63,883 nucleotides of DNA from NCBI GenBank assembly GCA_015665315.1, contig JADFAK010000087.1:1-63883 (forward strand), read 5' to 3'. The position numbers were made by a program, and so were the translations under genes. A model generated the notes under the pieces. It ran no database searches, was not told the DNA's origin, and saw nothing but the letters and a program-made list of their open reading frames with translations. Shown one piece after another: positions 1 to 9,092 of this stretch (its first letter is position 1; the number at the start of each line of letters is the position of its first letter). Origin of the DNA: Flavobacteriales bacterium. Its GTDB lineage: Bacteria > Bacteroidota > Bacteroidia > Flavobacteriales_D > Sanyastnellaceae.

Positions 1-69
1 CGCTCTCTTGCCAACGAGCTAGAAGTGAAAACATATCCCGCTGCTTTTGTAAATTCGTTATCCTCATAG
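1..69 (+). CDS. Possible C-terminal tail of a gene cut by the window edge
   Basis: Frame 1 is open from the first base for 22 codons and stops at TAG (67-69); the visible tail ends in NSLSS. No family can be recognised from so short a piece. The other two forward frames stop after 6 and about 37 codons, and nothing in the sequence chooses between them. This is only a possibility: the window may equally start in intergenic DNA. Confidence 0.2.
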   Translation, partial: RSLANELEVKTYPAAFVNSLSS

Positions 70-128
70 ACGCCAAACCTAAAGCAACAAAAACAGTCAG
101 TCAAGACGGGTGAGGCCGAAGGCTTACG

Positions 129-236
129 CTAGATAATAGGATTTAGAAATAGAAAATAGATTTTAGAGGGGGTGGTTGGCTGTTGGAATTTCTTCCTTGT
201 CTAAATCCAATTAACTATTTCTAAGATGTATTTTCT
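129..236 (+). repeat. AAATAG-family repeat element without a gene (empty copy)
   Basis: The left part carries GCTAGATAATAG, AGAAATAGAAAATAG and TTTTAGAGGG. The right end reads CTATTTCTAAGATGTATT, which matches the right arm of the elements at 10706-10739 and 11243-11276 (CTATTTCTAAAGTGTATT) with two differences. Left and right ends are imperfectly complementary. It looks like a gene-free copy of the element that surrounds the four-helix-bundle gene near 11 kb. Confidence 0.5.
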
Positions 237-298
237 TGGGGGTTTTTATTGGAGGTCAGTTCTTGATTTTGAGGGCTGCCCTTTTTTGTGGCCTACGG

Positions 299-333
299 CT
301 AGATAATAGAAATAGATAATAGATTTTAGAGGG
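299..333 (+). repeat. Left half of an AAATAG-family repeat
   Basis: Repeats the left end of the element at 129: GCTAGATAATAG, then AAATAG-type units, then AGATTTTAGAGGG. No right arm of the CTATTTCTAA type follows within 200 bases, so this looks like a partial or decayed copy. Confidence 0.45.
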
Positions 334-781
334 TTTGAATGGAAATGCACTTTGGATTTTGGTAATGGGTTTTGGGGGTTTTGTCGGTAGTGAATGCTGG
401 TAGTGGTTTGAATTCAAGGCGAGATTTTTTTTTCGAATCCAAACACCATTAGCAACTTCCTTATTTCAAGAAGCAGAAGGAACTTAAAGGTCAGAACGAG
501 TGCGAGTGCGAGTCTTGAGAGTTTCAGTCATTTATATGGTTTTTTTCTTGCTTAGTTGAATTCAAGAGATAAGAGGAAGTGTTTAGAGGAAGAGATAAGT
601 CGGTGCTTTTGTCATTGATGGGGCTGAGGTCGATTTGTTGGAACGGACAGTTTTGATTTGGCTTGAAGATCAGAACGAGTGAGAGCGCGAGAACGAAAAT
701 TGGTGGGGAGGGTATTTTTAAAAGTGTGTCAAATTGAAAATAGCCAATATTTCTCTTTTCCAATACTCCAATCCAAAATAC

Positions 782-789
782 TATTTTTG
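782..789 (+). promoter_or_regulatory. Bacteroidota-type -7 element before the carboxylase gene
   Basis: TATTTTTG matches the Bacteroidota -7 consensus TAnnTTTG exactly and lies 17 bases before the ATG at 807. No clear -33 TTG box is visible at the usual spacing, so the assignment rests on the -7 box and its position. Confidence 0.4.
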
Positions 790-806
790 CCCAACAACGA
801 AGAAAT

Positions 807-2348
807 ATGTCTGACAACATTCAAAAGCTCGATGAGAAAATAGCCGAGGCCAAATTAGGCGGCGGCGAAAAGCGTATTGAGGCACAACATAAGAAGGGGA
901 AATTGACGGCGCGCGAGCGGATACACTTTTTGCTCGACGAGGGTTCGTTTGAGGAAATTGGGATGTTTGTGACGCATCGATCGACCAATTTTGGCTTGGA
1001 AAAACAGCAGTTTTTGGGTGATGGCGTCGTTACTGGATTTGGAACGGTTAATGGCCGACTTATCTACGTGTTCTCGCAAGACTTCACCGTCATGGGAGGT
1101 TCTTTGGCTGAGGCGCATGCGACTAAAATATGCCGAGTGATGGACTTGGCGATGCAGAATGGCGCCCCGCTTATTGGCTTGAACGACTCAGGTGGTGCGC
1201 GCATCCAAGAGGGTGTTGTTTCGCTCGGCGGGTATGCTGATATTTTTTACAAGAATGTGCGTGCGAGCGGTGTGATCCCACAACTTAGTGCAATCATGGG
1301 GCCTTGTGCTGGTGGAGCAGTTTATTCACCCGCCCTTACCGACTTTATCATGATGGTTGAAGGGACGTCCTACATGTTTGTAACCGGCCCTAACGTGGTG
1401 AAAACGGTTACACATGAGGAGGTTACGTCTGAGGCTTTGGGGGGTGCATCGACACACTCTACGAAGTCGGGTGTCACGCATTTTTCGTGTGCCAACGAGA
1501 TTGCCTGTATTGAGAACATCAAAGCGCTATTGAGTTATATGCCTCAGAACTGTGAGGAAGATGCTCCGTCGCTGGCTTATGATTCTGCAGACGAGTCGCG
1601 GATGAATTTGGATAGCGTGATTCCCGATAATGCCACTATTCCTTACGATATAAAAGATGTAATTACCGAAGTAGTTGATGGTGATTCGTTTTTAGAAGTT
1701 CATCGAGATTTTGCGTGTAATATCGTGGTGGGTTTTGCTCGCCTTGCAGGCAAATCTATTGGAGTGGTTGCCAATCAACCTGCCTACCTCGCGGGAGTAT
1801 TGGATATTCACTCTTCGAACAAGGCAGCGCGATTTGTCCGCTTTTGCGATGCATTTAATATTCCACTGTTGGTTTTTGAAGACGTGCCTGGATTTTTACC
1901 TGGAACAGATCAAGAGTGGAACGGCATTATTTCCAATGGAGCAAAATTGCTCTACGCTTTCAGTGAAGCGACGGTTCCGCGAATTACGGTGATTACTCGT
2001 AAAGCGTACGGTGGTGCTTATGACGTTATGAACTCGAAGCACATTGGGGCCGACATGAACTACGCATGGCCAAGTGCAGAGATCGCCGTTATGGGAGCCA
2101 AGGGAGCAGCCGAGATTATCTTCCGCAAGGAGATCAAGGAGGCAGCCGATCCAGAAGCAAAGTGGAAGGAGAAAGAAGCTGAGTACGCCGAGCTTTTTGC
2201 CAATCCATACAACGCTGCGGCTCGTGGATATGTAGATGAAGTCATCAAGCCACACCAAACGCGCGAGAAGTTGATCAAGGCGTTCAAGATGCTAGAAAAC
2301 AAGGTGGACAATCTTCCGCGTAAGAAGCACGGGAATATTCCTTTGTAA
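807..2348 (+). CDS. pccB: Acyl-CoA carboxylase carboxyltransferase (beta) subunit
   Basis: A 513-residue biotin-dependent carboxyltransferase of the PccB/MmdA family, which moves the carboxyl group from carboxybiotin to propionyl-CoA or a related acyl-CoA in the cytoplasm. The length is usual for the family, and two crotonase-like halves are visible. The N half has the [10 protein letters not shown] and GDGVVTGFG motifs and the acyl-CoA oxyanion region with [12 protein letters not shown] (about residues 128-139) and [12 protein letters not shown]. The C half has [12 protein letters not shown] and the second oxyanion region [12 protein letters not shown]. The gene ends in the usual basic RKKHGNIPL tail. 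No biotin carboxylase or carrier gene is adjacent, so the partner subunits lie elsewhere. Propionyl-CoA, methylmalonyl-CoA or acetyl-CoA specificity cannot be told from motifs alone. A -7 promoter box lies just upstream and a strong shared terminator follows. Confidence 0.93.
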   Translation: MSDNIQKLDEKIAEAKLGGGEKRIEAQHKKGKLTARERIHFLLDEGSFEEIGMFVTHRSTNFGLEKQQFLGDGVVTGFGTVNGRLIYVFSQDFTVMGGSLAEAHATKICRVMDLAMQNGAPLIGLNDSGGARIQEGVVSLGGYADIFYKNVRASGVIPQLSAIMGPCAGGAVYSPALTDFIMMVEGTSYMFVTGPNVVKTVTHEEVTSEALGGASTHSTKSGVTHFSCANEIACIENIKALLSYMPQNCEEDAPSLAYDSADESRMNLDSVIPDNATIPYDIKDVITEVVDGDSFLEVHRDFACNIVVGFARLAGKSIGVVANQPAYLAGVLDIHSSNKAARFVRFCDAFNIPLLVFEDVPGFLPGTDQEWNGIISNGAKLLYAFSEATVPRITVITRKAYGGAYDVMNSKHIGADMNYAWPSAEIAVMGAKGAAEIIFRKEIKEAADPEAKWKEKEAEYAELFANPYNAAARGYVDEVIKPHQTREKLIKAFKMLENKVDNLPRKKHGNIPL

Positions 2349-2376
2349 GGAACAGGTTACCATTTTAAAAGACATA

Positions 2377-2409
2377 AAAAAGGGATGAAGTTCAACTTCA
2401 TCCCTTTTC
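2377..2409. terminator. Bidirectional intrinsic terminator
   Basis: Arms GGGATGAAGTT and AACTTCATCCC are perfectly complementary, flanked by an A-run on the left and a T-run on the right, so the hairpin can end transcription in both directions. It lies between the convergent carboxylase gene (ends 2348) and desaturase gene (ends 2431). Confidence 0.9.
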
Positions 2410-2430
2410 TTTGGTTTACTATTTTTCGGT

Positions 2431-3534
2431 CTACGCAGCCAGTGCTGGCGTACTACCCAACTTTCGGAGCATGCGACCATGGTTGGCCAATGCTTTGAAG
2501 AACTTGTCTTCCGAATAATAAGGAATGCCGTATTCTTTAGCTGTTTTCTCGACGATCTTTGCGACTTGTGGATAGTGAACGTGACTGATATTGGTGAACA
2601 AGTGATGTTCAACTTGGTAGTTCAGTCCGCCAATAAACCACGACAAAATGCGATTCTTAGGAGCGAAGTTGGTCGTAGTAGCCAATTGGTGAACGGCCCA
2701 GTTGTTGTCAATTTCTCCTGTTGTCTCATCGGGAATAGGGAAGTCACATTCAGGCATTACGTGAGCCAATTGGAAGATAACGCTTAGCGAAAATCCTGTC
2801 ACGAAATGCATGATGAAGAATCCGAGAAGAGTCACCCAAATTGGAGCAGTCGAAAAGATTAATGGCAATACGAGTAAGTATCCCCAATAAACAAGCTTCC
2901 AGAAAGTTACCTGGCGAAATTCTTTCCAAAATGTCTTTTTGTCGCGAATAAGTCCTTCTCGTTTGAAATGGAATACGCTCTTGAAATCGCTGTATGTAAT
3001 CCACATCAAGGTGAGGAAGCCGTAAAACACCCAAGCGTAAATATGCTGGTAACGGTGCATTTTCTTCAAAGGCTGGTGCGGAGAAAAACGCAATATGCCA
3101 GGAGCGTCAATATCATCATCGTGGCCTTCTATATTGGTAAAGGTGTGGTGAAGAACGTTGTGCTTGGTCTTCCACATAGAAGCATTTCCACCAACGAAGT
3201 TCATGGTTGCTTCCATCATCTTGTTGATGGTCTTGTTTTTCGAAAGTACTCCATGATTGGCGTCGTGCATTACGCTCAAGCCGATTCCAGAAGTTCCAAT
3301 TCCCATGATGGTCCACATGGTAAGAATAGCCCAAGTGCTTTCAACCACGTTGGTCACCACCAAGAAGTAAGGGGTAAGAAATAGGGCCAGCATGAAAACT
3401 GTTTTGATGGCCATTTTACGCTCTCCAAATTTGGAAATCTTATTTTTTTCGAAGTAGTCGTTAACACGAGTACGTAGCGTGTTGAAGAACTCAGCGTTTT
3501 GCTGACGAGCGAATCTAGGACGAGTAACTGCCAT
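2431..3534 (-). CDS. Membrane fatty acid desaturase (acyl-CoA desaturase type)
   Basis: A 367-residue integral membrane di-iron desaturase that would put a double bond into an acyl chain of membrane lipids. All three histidine boxes of the family are present: HDANHG (90-95), HNVLHH (125-130) and QVEHH (307-311). The Q at the start of the third box is the form seen in front-end (delta-5/6, linoleoyl-CoA) desaturases. Paired hydrophobic segments lie at about 44-85 and 190-245. No fused cytochrome b5 domain is present, so electrons must come from a separate ferredoxin or b5-like donor. The gene stands alone, with its own -7 element upstream and a terminator shared with the convergent carboxylase gene. 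The exact regiospecificity is unknown. Confidence 0.92.
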   Translation of the reverse strand: MAVTRPRFARQQNAEFFNTLRTRVNDYFEKNKISKFGERKMAIKTVFMLALFLTPYFLVVTNVVESTWAILTMWTIMGIGTSGIGLSVMHDANHGVLSKNKTINKMMEATMNFVGGNASMWKTKHNVLHHTFTNIEGHDDDIDAPGILRFSPHQPLKKMHRYQHIYAWVFYGFLTLMWITYSDFKSVFHFKREGLIRDKKTFWKEFRQVTFWKLVYWGYLLVLPLIFSTAPIWVTLLGFFIMHFVTGFSLSVIFQLAHVMPECDFPIPDETTGEIDNNWAVHQLATTTNFAPKNRILSWFIGGLNYQVEHHLFTNISHVHYPQVAKIVEKTAKEYGIPYYSEDKFFKALANHGRMLRKLGSTPALAA

Positions 3535-3560
3535 TTCCAGATATTAATTGGTTTCGAGCG

Positions 3561-3568
3561 CAAAGTTA
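3561..3568 (-). promoter_or_regulatory. -7 promoter element of the desaturase gene
   Basis: On the minus strand the sequence reads TAACTTTG, an exact match to the Bacteroidota TAnnTTTG box, 26 bases before the desaturase start at 3534. No convincing -33 box is seen. Confidence 0.45.
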
Positions 3569-3729
3569 CGCATTATCGTCTAAGTCGCACCGATACTCGG
3601 CGTGCCTAACATCGCTCTAGCCTTCCAAACGCAGGTTTTTGTGATAAATTGGATGAAATCTGAGGTATAAGTAGTTGGTGATGCGGAATATGATCTTCAT
3701 CAGAACCCGAATCAACATTTGCCGAATGG

Positions 3730-5823
3730 CTAGAAACGCACCCTCAATTGCGCCTTGAACTCTCCTTTTTTATTGCCCTCAATTTCACTGAGCCCCGAGC
3801 TAATACTGTCGCGGTGAGAGTAGTGCCATTGCGAATAGCGTAACCATAGGTCGACTTTTTTGTAGACATCCCATTTCACCATAAAATAGAAACGCGAACC
3901 TTGGTCGTAATAGGCTGGAATAGACCAGGTGTACAAGAGATCATTTTCGTAAGCGTACAAGCGAGAATCATAAGAAGGTGTGTCAAATAGAGCGTAACGC
4001 ACCGCAAAAGTGAAGGGCCAAGACAGCTTTTTAAACATGACATCTTGGTACATAAGGTAACCGCGCTCGCGTTCTTCTGGCTGGTGTTCGAAGATGAGCA
4101 TCTCTACACGGGTGCGAAGAGTAAAACTTTCACTAATTGGATAGCGCGCATTGATCCGTGCACTTTGCTTGATCCGGGTGCTGGTGTAATCGATAATCGC
4201 CTCATCGTCTTGTGCATTGTAATCGCGCAATTTGGTTCGATAGCGCACATAAAACTCACTGTAGCGCGTGGGTTTGAAGGTGAGCTGAACCAAAGCATCG
4301 TAGCCGCTAGTGGAATTGTCAGACTGGTATTTCAACCACGGAAATTTGAATTGGTCGGCATAAGCGGCAAGGGTGAATTTCTTGGAAAGCTTGTATTCGA
4401 CACCTATATATACACCCGATTCATTGGCTGGAGATCCCCCTTCGCTAAAAGCGTTGCCGAGCGGACTTTGAAAATCGCGTTCGTAATAGCGGTGTACGAT
4501 TGAAACGGCCAATTTGGGGTGCATGGAAACAAGCGCTCCGTTGATGGTTGCCATTCCGCCAGACAGGCTCCGAGCAGTTTCACCAAACAGGTTGACGTTC
4601 TTCTTCACCCACGCGTAATTGATTCCGACCACCACATTTTGATTGTCGTTGAATTCAAACTGGTTGTAGGTTGACAAGTTGCGATTGACTTCGGTGTCGT
4701 ATTGGTTCATGACAGCCGAAAGTCCGAGTGTGAGGGAACGGGTGTGGTAGCGCAGGTTGGCGCCCATGTGCGTTTCAGTGATGGCGTCTTTGTCTTCTAG
4801 TTCGCCCGGTGTACGGTGGAATCCACTTTGTTGGAAGGACGTGACTGTGAGCACATCTTGCCCAGTGAGGGAATCTTGCTCGAGCACGGTATTGGCATCG
4901 ATGCGCTTTCGCGAGAAGAATCCTGTGAGTTCGACTTTATCGCCTCCAACGGTAAATCCCGCGCCTCGAAGGAAGCGATTTTCATCGACGGAAGTATAGG
5001 GAGCTAATCCTCTACCGAGTCTTTTTACTTGGAGGGCGTAACTAGATTTGCCGAAGGCTAAACCGCTCCAAAGCGTAAGTCCTTGGCCAAACTGAGCTTG
5101 GAAATCACCCAAGGCCACTTTCTTGAGCCAACCCTTGTCGCTATAAAACAAGTGCGCCGAATAGAAGTCAAAACCATTTTTTTGTGAGCCACGCATGAAC
5201 TCTTCACCCGGATCTTTCTCGGCTGTAATACCTATGCTCAAATTATCACGGTAGCGATATCGGTAGCGCAAGTAGTAGCGCGCATTGTTTCCCAAGTACC
5301 GACTATTGGGGCTGTCGGCCAAGTCTTGGGCATCAATCGGACTGTATCCTTGTTGTTGCTGAAGAACAGTAGTATACCTTAGAAATAAATCATGTTGACC
5401 TTCGCCGAGTAATTCGCGCATGGTCATTTTGGTGAATTCGAGCGGTGGATTGGCGCTTACAAAAGGTTCGATGTTGCGAATGGTGACGAGGTCAAAGCCT
5501 TCGACAGCCTGCAGCTCGAATTTAGAGAGTAGCTCGCCGTACGTATCAATATGAGACAGCAAAGACTGAATTTGAAACTCGCTGAGCAAGTGGAGTCGGC
5601 TCAAATCTTCAACTGAGGCTTGGTTGAGGTTGAGCGGTTTGTCGTAATAATAGCTCAGGTCATCAAAAAGTGTGGTGTAGTCGATGTCAGAATCTTCCTC
5701 GGCTAATTCGGCGATGGTTTCAACGCTTTGTTCGATGATATTGGCTTTGAGATCATCTTGTGCCAACAAGCCACCGCTAAAAAGCAGGAGTAATAGTGTT
5801 ATGAGTGCCGACTTATTTACCAT
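3730..5823 (-). CDS. Outer-membrane protein with helix-hairpin-helix N-terminus
   Basis: About 697 residues. The start is taken at the ATG at 5823 because it gives a compact signal peptide (MVNKSALITLLLLLF...LLAQ); an in-frame ATG five codons earlier (5838) is also possible. Residues about 50-120 hold tandem ComEA-like helix-hairpin-helix motifs (LNLNQASVEDLSRLHLLSE, then a second hairpin with LSKFELQAVEGFD). The rest is an alternation of aromatic beta-strands typical of an outer-membrane barrel, ending in F. This combination is a known but uncharacterised Bacteroidota family; in the periplasm the HhH part may bind protein or DNA. It overlaps the end of the upstream barrel-like gene (5813-6634) by 11 bases, so the two are cotranscribed and probably act together. 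Confidence 0.75.
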   Translation of the reverse strand: MVNKSALITLLLLLFSGGLLAQDDLKANIIEQSVETIAELAEEDSDIDYTTLFDDLSYYYDKPLNLNQASVEDLSRLHLLSEFQIQSLLSHIDTYGELLSKFELQAVEGFDLVTIRNIEPFVSANPPLEFTKMTMRELLGEGQHDLFLRYTTVLQQQQGYSPIDAQDLADSPNSRYLGNNARYYLRYRYRYRDNLSIGITAEKDPGEEFMRGSQKNGFDFYSAHLFYSDKGWLKKVALGDFQAQFGQGLTLWSGLAFGKSSYALQVKRLGRGLAPYTSVDENRFLRGAGFTVGGDKVELTGFFSRKRIDANTVLEQDSLTGQDVLTVTSFQQSGFHRTPGELEDKDAITETHMGANLRYHTRSLTLGLSAVMNQYDTEVNRNLSTYNQFEFNDNQNVVVGINYAWVKKNVNLFGETARSLSGGMATINGALVSMHPKLAVSIVHRYYERDFQSPLGNAFSEGGSPANESGVYIGVEYKLSKKFTLAAYADQFKFPWLKYQSDNSTSGYDALVQLTFKPTRYSEFYVRYRTKLRDYNAQDDEAIIDYTSTRIKQSARINARYPISESFTLRTRVEMLIFEHQPEERERGYLMYQDVMFKKLSWPFTFAVRYALFDTPSYDSRLYAYENDLLYTWSIPAYYDQGSRFYFMVKWDVYKKVDLWLRYSQWHYSHRDSISSGLSEIEGNKKGEFKAQLRVRF

Positions 5824-6634
5824 GGAAAGAAAGGGCAATCTGCGGAGAATAACCTAGAACGGAATGATAAGCTGTAGACAAGTCGACTTGAAATTGCCCG
5901 GCTTTGACACCGAGGCCAAAGTGACTTTGAAAATGAGCTGTCGAGATCCCTGCGCGAAGGGCGATTATGGGGTGCACCCAATATTCCACTCCCGTATGAA
6001 GTTGCGGGTCTTGGTCAATTTGTTTCCAAATATCGGCTGCAGCGAAGAGTCGGTCATTGAACCTGTACTGCACTCCTGCCCGAATGATGGCCGGTAACCT
6101 TTCGTCTTCGTAGGCATTGATTTTCGACTGGTTGGGATTGAACACATGAGCCGAAAGCGTGACATGTTCGCCCGCATCATATTGCACACCACCTTCAACG
6201 GTAAAGACATTTTGATTGCCATAGCCCTCACCAATTTTCACCGTTTGGAAATTGAATTGAATTCCGATACGCAGGTTTTCCGCGAGTTGTCGGGCATAAG
6301 CGAGTCCATATTTACCTTCATTATACTGGCTATAGCCAAATGACCGAATGGAGACCGCGAAAGTTTGTTTTTTAAATGGTAGAGCCACAGCGACCGCTCC
6401 TGTGCCTAGTTCGGGTATGAGAAAAGCGTTGGAATAAGAGACACCGGCTGAGATTCCTTCCAAAGAAGCTAGTCCGGCTTGATTTTGGTAGGCCGCCCAA
6501 ATTTCATTGTTACCCAAACCGGCAAGTCCATAACCCTGCGGTGGGCCTTCTTGAAACTGGGCATTTGCCGATAGGCTAAACAATGCCGAAACGAAAAATA
6601 ATAGAGCTCGAAAATTCACGACGGGAAAGTACAA
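5813..6634 (-). CDS. Outer-membrane barrel-like protein, PorV/PorQ-like size
   Basis: 273 residues with a clear signal peptide (RALLFFVSALFSLSANA), then amphipathic beta-strands rich in G, Y, F and alternating polar residues (LGNNEIWAAYQNQAGLA, GISAGVSYSNAF), ending SFHGK. The N-terminal NEIWAAYQNQAGLA stretch recalls PorV/PorQ/FadL-type outer-membrane proteins, in which N-terminal segments plug the barrel. It is the first gene of a two-gene minus-strand unit with the helix-hairpin-helix barrel protein, whose start overlaps its end. Substrate and role are unknown. Confidence 0.65.
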   Translation of the reverse strand: MYFPVVNFRALLFFVSALFSLSANAQFQEGPPQGYGLAGLGNNEIWAAYQNQAGLASLEGISAGVSYSNAFLIPELGTGAVAVALPFKKQTFAVSIRSFGYSQYNEGKYGLAYARQLAENLRIGIQFNFQTVKIGEGYGNQNVFTVEGGVQYDAGEHVTLSAHVFNPNQSKINAYEDERLPAIIRAGVQYRFNDRLFAAADIWKQIDQDPQLHTGVEYWVHPIIALRAGISTAHFQSHFGLGVKAGQFQVDLSTAYHSVLGYSPQIALSFHGK

Positions 6635-6703
6635 AATACCTTGTGGATGCGGGTTAAGAAATTTGTAAATGAAAGATTACGAATGATATTTTAAAAAGTG
6701 TAA

Positions 6704-6730
6704 TTGTTTTTAGAAAAATATTTACATTTG
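6704..6730 (+). promoter_or_regulatory. Probable promoter of tRNA-Leu
   Basis: TACATTTG (6723-6730) is an exact TAnnTTTG -7 box. A TTG at 6704-6706 lies upstream at a slightly short spacing (16 bases). The tRNA begins 80 bases downstream in the same direction and no gene lies between. Confidence 0.45.
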
Positions 6731-6809
6731 CACCCCGTTTTACGGGAAATGCGAGGTCGAAGAAGAAGGAAACTGAGAACTAGACCAAAGCATGACAATT
6801 GAAATAGCT

Positions 6810-6894
6810 GCGGGTGTGGTGAAATTGGTAGACACGCTAGACTTAGGATCTAGTGCCGCAAGGTGTGTGGGTTCGAGTCCCTCCACCCGCACCA
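6810..6894 (+). tRNA. tRNA-Leu (anticodon TAG)
   Basis: Complete class II tRNA of 85 bases with an encoded CCA end. The acceptor stem GCGGGTG pairs with CACCCGC. The D-arm contains AAATTGGTAGAC. The anticodon stem CTAGA/TCTAG encloses loop CTTAGGA with anticodon TAG at 6844-6846 (reads CUA/CUN Leu codons). A long variable arm (TGCCGCAAGGTGTGT region) and T-loop TTCGAGT follow. One T-stem position is a T-T mismatch. Confidence 0.97.
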
Positions 6895-6902
6895 AACAAG
6901 AA

Positions 6903-6945
6903 TCAAGGGATGGATTAACTATGTTGATCGATCCTTTGGTTTTTT
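6903..6945 (+). terminator. Intrinsic terminator after tRNA-Leu
   Basis: CAAGGGATGGAT pairs with ATCGATCCTTTG (one G-U pair, one mismatch) around a short loop, followed directly by a run of six T. It sits 10 bases after the tRNA and separates it from tig. Confidence 0.7.
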
Positions 6946-7068
6946 AGGTAAGTAGCAACAGGATATGCAATAAATGCAAATGCTAAGGAAACCGTACAAT
7001 ACCGAATACTCCGTGCGCATCGCACAACCCAACTCATTGAAATTTCTCGGATAGACAATCACATTACC

Positions 7069-8433
7069 ATGGATATCAAGCAAAATAACGTAGACAAGCT
7101 CAACGCAGTTTTATCGATTAAATTGACCCCGGCCGATTACCAGGCTGAGTATGATAGTGCGCTCAAAAACGCACGCAAGTCGATCGACATGCCAGGATTT
7201 AGAGCAGGGCACGTTCCAATGGGATTGGTAAAGAAAAAGTACGGTCCGTCTATCTTGGCGGAGCAGTTGAACAAAGTTTTGAGTTCGACCATCGACAAGC
7301 ACGTGAAGGAAAACAACTTGAATCTTTTAGGTCAGCCCTTGCCAGTTGAGAAATCGCAGGCCGATGGTGATTTTGAGAATCCAGGAGATTTTGAGTTTGA
7401 GTACGAGATGGGACTTTCGCCAGAATTTGACTTGAAATTGGACAAATTCTCGGTTCCATATCACAAGATAAAGATCGACAACAAGCTAGTAGAAAAGCAG
7501 ATTGAAGAGATGTCGAAGCGTTACGGTCGTTTGACCGAGCCGGCAGAATCGGGAGAAGCCGACATGTTGATGACTACCTTGATCGAGTTGGACGAAGCGG
7601 GTGAGATTAAAGCAGGTGGAATCATGAGTGATGCAACTGTGGCGATTGAATTTGTTGAAGATAAAAAGACAAAGAAGTCATTGGTAGGTGTGAAAAAGAA
7701 CGACGAGGTGGTTGTTGATCCACACAAGATTTCGAAAGGTCACGATGACTTAGCGCGTATGTTGAATAGCACGCACGAGGAGGTACACCATATTCATTCC
7801 AACTTCAAATTGCGTGTGAATGATATCAAGCGCATGATTCCTTCGGATTTGAATCAAGAGTTGTTTGACAAGGTATTTGGTGCCGACGCGGTAAAGGATG
7901 AAAAGGAGTTTCGTGAGCGCGTAGCGGCAGACATGACCAAGCATTTTGGTGGAGATCAAGATTGGTTGTTCAAGCGTGATGCAAGCACTGCTTTGGTGGA
8001 TAAAACTAAAATGGACTTGCCAGATACGTTTTTGAAGAAGTGGATTCACGCCAGTAATGAGCAGGAAATCTCTGAAGAGGATCTTGAAAAAGAGTACCCA
8101 GCTTACGCAAAAGGCTTGAAGTGGCAGTTGATTTCGGCTCGCATTTTGGATGAGTATGGCATCAAGGTGGAAAGTGACGAAGTGATGGCTCATGCTAAGC
8201 AGAACATTGCGAATCAGTTTGCCCAATACGGCATGCCATTGCCAGATGAGGAGCTCGAGAAGTACGCGGCCAACATGCTTCAGAACCAAGACGAAGTTCG
8301 CAAAATCTTCGAAGGATTGTACGAAGACAAAGTGATCGCGAAGTGCAAGGAGGAGATGAAGGTGAAGGAGAAAGAGGTTTCTTACGACGATTTTGTGAAG
8401 CTTGCTAAGGAGGCAGACGCATCTGTAAAGTAA
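7069..8433 (+). CDS. tig: Trigger factor, ribosome-associated chaperone
   Basis: 454 residues, the usual length for Bacteroidota trigger factors. The N-terminal ribosome-docking domain carries the signature loop MPGFRAGHVPMGLVKKKYG (about residues 41-59, family GFRxGxxP) that contacts ribosomal protein L23. The central part is FKBP-like but degenerate, as is common in this phylum, so prolyl isomerase activity is doubtful. The C-terminal half (from about 260) is the long helical arm domain with many charged residues that holds nascent chains. It acts in the cytoplasm at the ribosome exit. It is followed at 74 bases by gmhA on the same strand. Confidence 0.95.
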   Translation: MDIKQNNVDKLNAVLSIKLTPADYQAEYDSALKNARKSIDMPGFRAGHVPMGLVKKKYGPSILAEQLNKVLSSTIDKHVKENNLNLLGQPLPVEKSQADGDFENPGDFEFEYEMGLSPEFDLKLDKFSVPYHKIKIDNKLVEKQIEEMSKRYGRLTEPAESGEADMLMTTLIELDEAGEIKAGGIMSDATVAIEFVEDKKTKKSLVGVKKNDEVVVDPHKISKGHDDLARMLNSTHEEVHHIHSNFKLRVNDIKRMIPSDLNQELFDKVFGADAVKDEKEFRERVAADMTKHFGGDQDWLFKRDASTALVDKTKMDLPDTFLKKWIHASNEQEISEEDLEKEYPAYAKGLKWQLISARILDEYGIKVESDEVMAHAKQNIANQFAQYGMPLPDEELEKYAANMLQNQDEVRKIFEGLYEDKVIAKCKEEMKVKEKEVSYDDFVKLAKEADASVK

Positions 8434-8507
8434 ATCGCCGCACTTACAAAGTCGTTCTTGCCTCTGTCTAATATTTTCTCATATTTACACCACAGACAGG
8501 GAAAGAA

Positions 8508-9080
8508 ATGACTGATAAGATCAAAAAACAGTTTATTGATGCACGATCGGTACTCGATCAGTTCATCGCCGATGAAAGCAATTTTGAGCGCATCGCTGAA
8601 GCGGGTGCTTTGATGGCTGCATCGTTGAAATCGGGTGGTAAAATTATCAGCTGCGGAAATGGTGGATCTATGTGTGATGCCATGCACTTTGCTGAAGAAC
8701 TTACTGGCCGATATCGCGAGAACCGTCCGTCGGTAGCTGCTGTTTCAATTTCAGATCCATCACACATTACTTGCGTAGGAAACGACTACGGTTTTGAATA
8801 CATTTTTTCACGGTACGTGGAAGGTGTAGGTCGGCCTGGAGATGTTTTGCTCGGCATCAGTACGAGCGGCAATTCGGCCAATGTAGTGCGAGCGGCGGAA
8901 GCGGCACGCGCGAAAGGAATCAAAGTTGTTGGACTCACTGGCAAAGACGGGGGACGCCTCGCTTCGTTGTGTGATGTTGAGATTCGCATTCCCTGGATGG
9001 AATATGCCGATCGCGTGCAAGAGATGCACATTAAATCGATTCATTGCCTGATCGATTACATTGAACACAACATGCCTTAG
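8508..9080 (+). CDS. gmhA: Sedoheptulose-7-phosphate isomerase (phosphoheptose isomerase)
   Basis: 190 residues; converts D-sedoheptulose 7-phosphate to D-glycero-D-manno-heptose 7-phosphate, the first step of ADP-heptose synthesis for lipopolysaccharide core or other glycans. A SIS domain covers almost the whole protein. The active-site segments [18 protein letters not shown] and TGRYRENRP, the phosphate loop [11 protein letters not shown], and the C-terminal QEMHIKSIH (zinc and catalytic His region) are all intact and very close to the E. coli GmhA sequence as I recall it. No gmhB or hldE gene is adjacent. It precedes comM by 12 bases, so the two are probably cotranscribed. Confidence 0.95.
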   Translation: MTDKIKKQFIDARSVLDQFIADESNFERIAEAGALMAASLKSGGKIISCGNGGSMCDAMHFAEELTGRYRENRPSVAAVSISDPSHITCVGNDYGFEYIFSRYVEGVGRPGDVLLGISTSGNSANVVRAAEAARAKGIKVVGLTGKDGGRLASLCDVEIRIPWMEYADRVQEMHIKSIHCLIDYIEHNMP

Positions 9081-9092
9081 TACAACTCAGAA

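Larger units (their letters stand above)
70..806. other. Long intergenic region, repeat-rich, no gene seen
   Basis: About 740 bases hold no credible gene. The one longer open frame here (antisense, 524-820) has no signal peptide and no recognisable family. The region holds two copies of an AAATAG-type repeat (129-236 and 299-333) and a degenerate 26-base direct repeat, CAGAACGAGTGCGAG-like, at 487-512 and 666-691. The density of low-complexity repeats suggests a landing site for small repeat elements. Confidence 0.6.

Noticed and set aside
524..820. Antisense 98-residue frame before the carboxylase gene
   Set aside because: It overlaps the carboxylase start and promoter box, has low-complexity content from repeats and shows no family or signal.
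3617..3718. 33-residue minus-strand frame (MLIRVLMKIIFRITNYLY...) between desaturase and barrel gene
   Set aside because: It faintly recalls the start of an acyltransferase but stops after 33 residues; too short to support as a gene or pseudogene.
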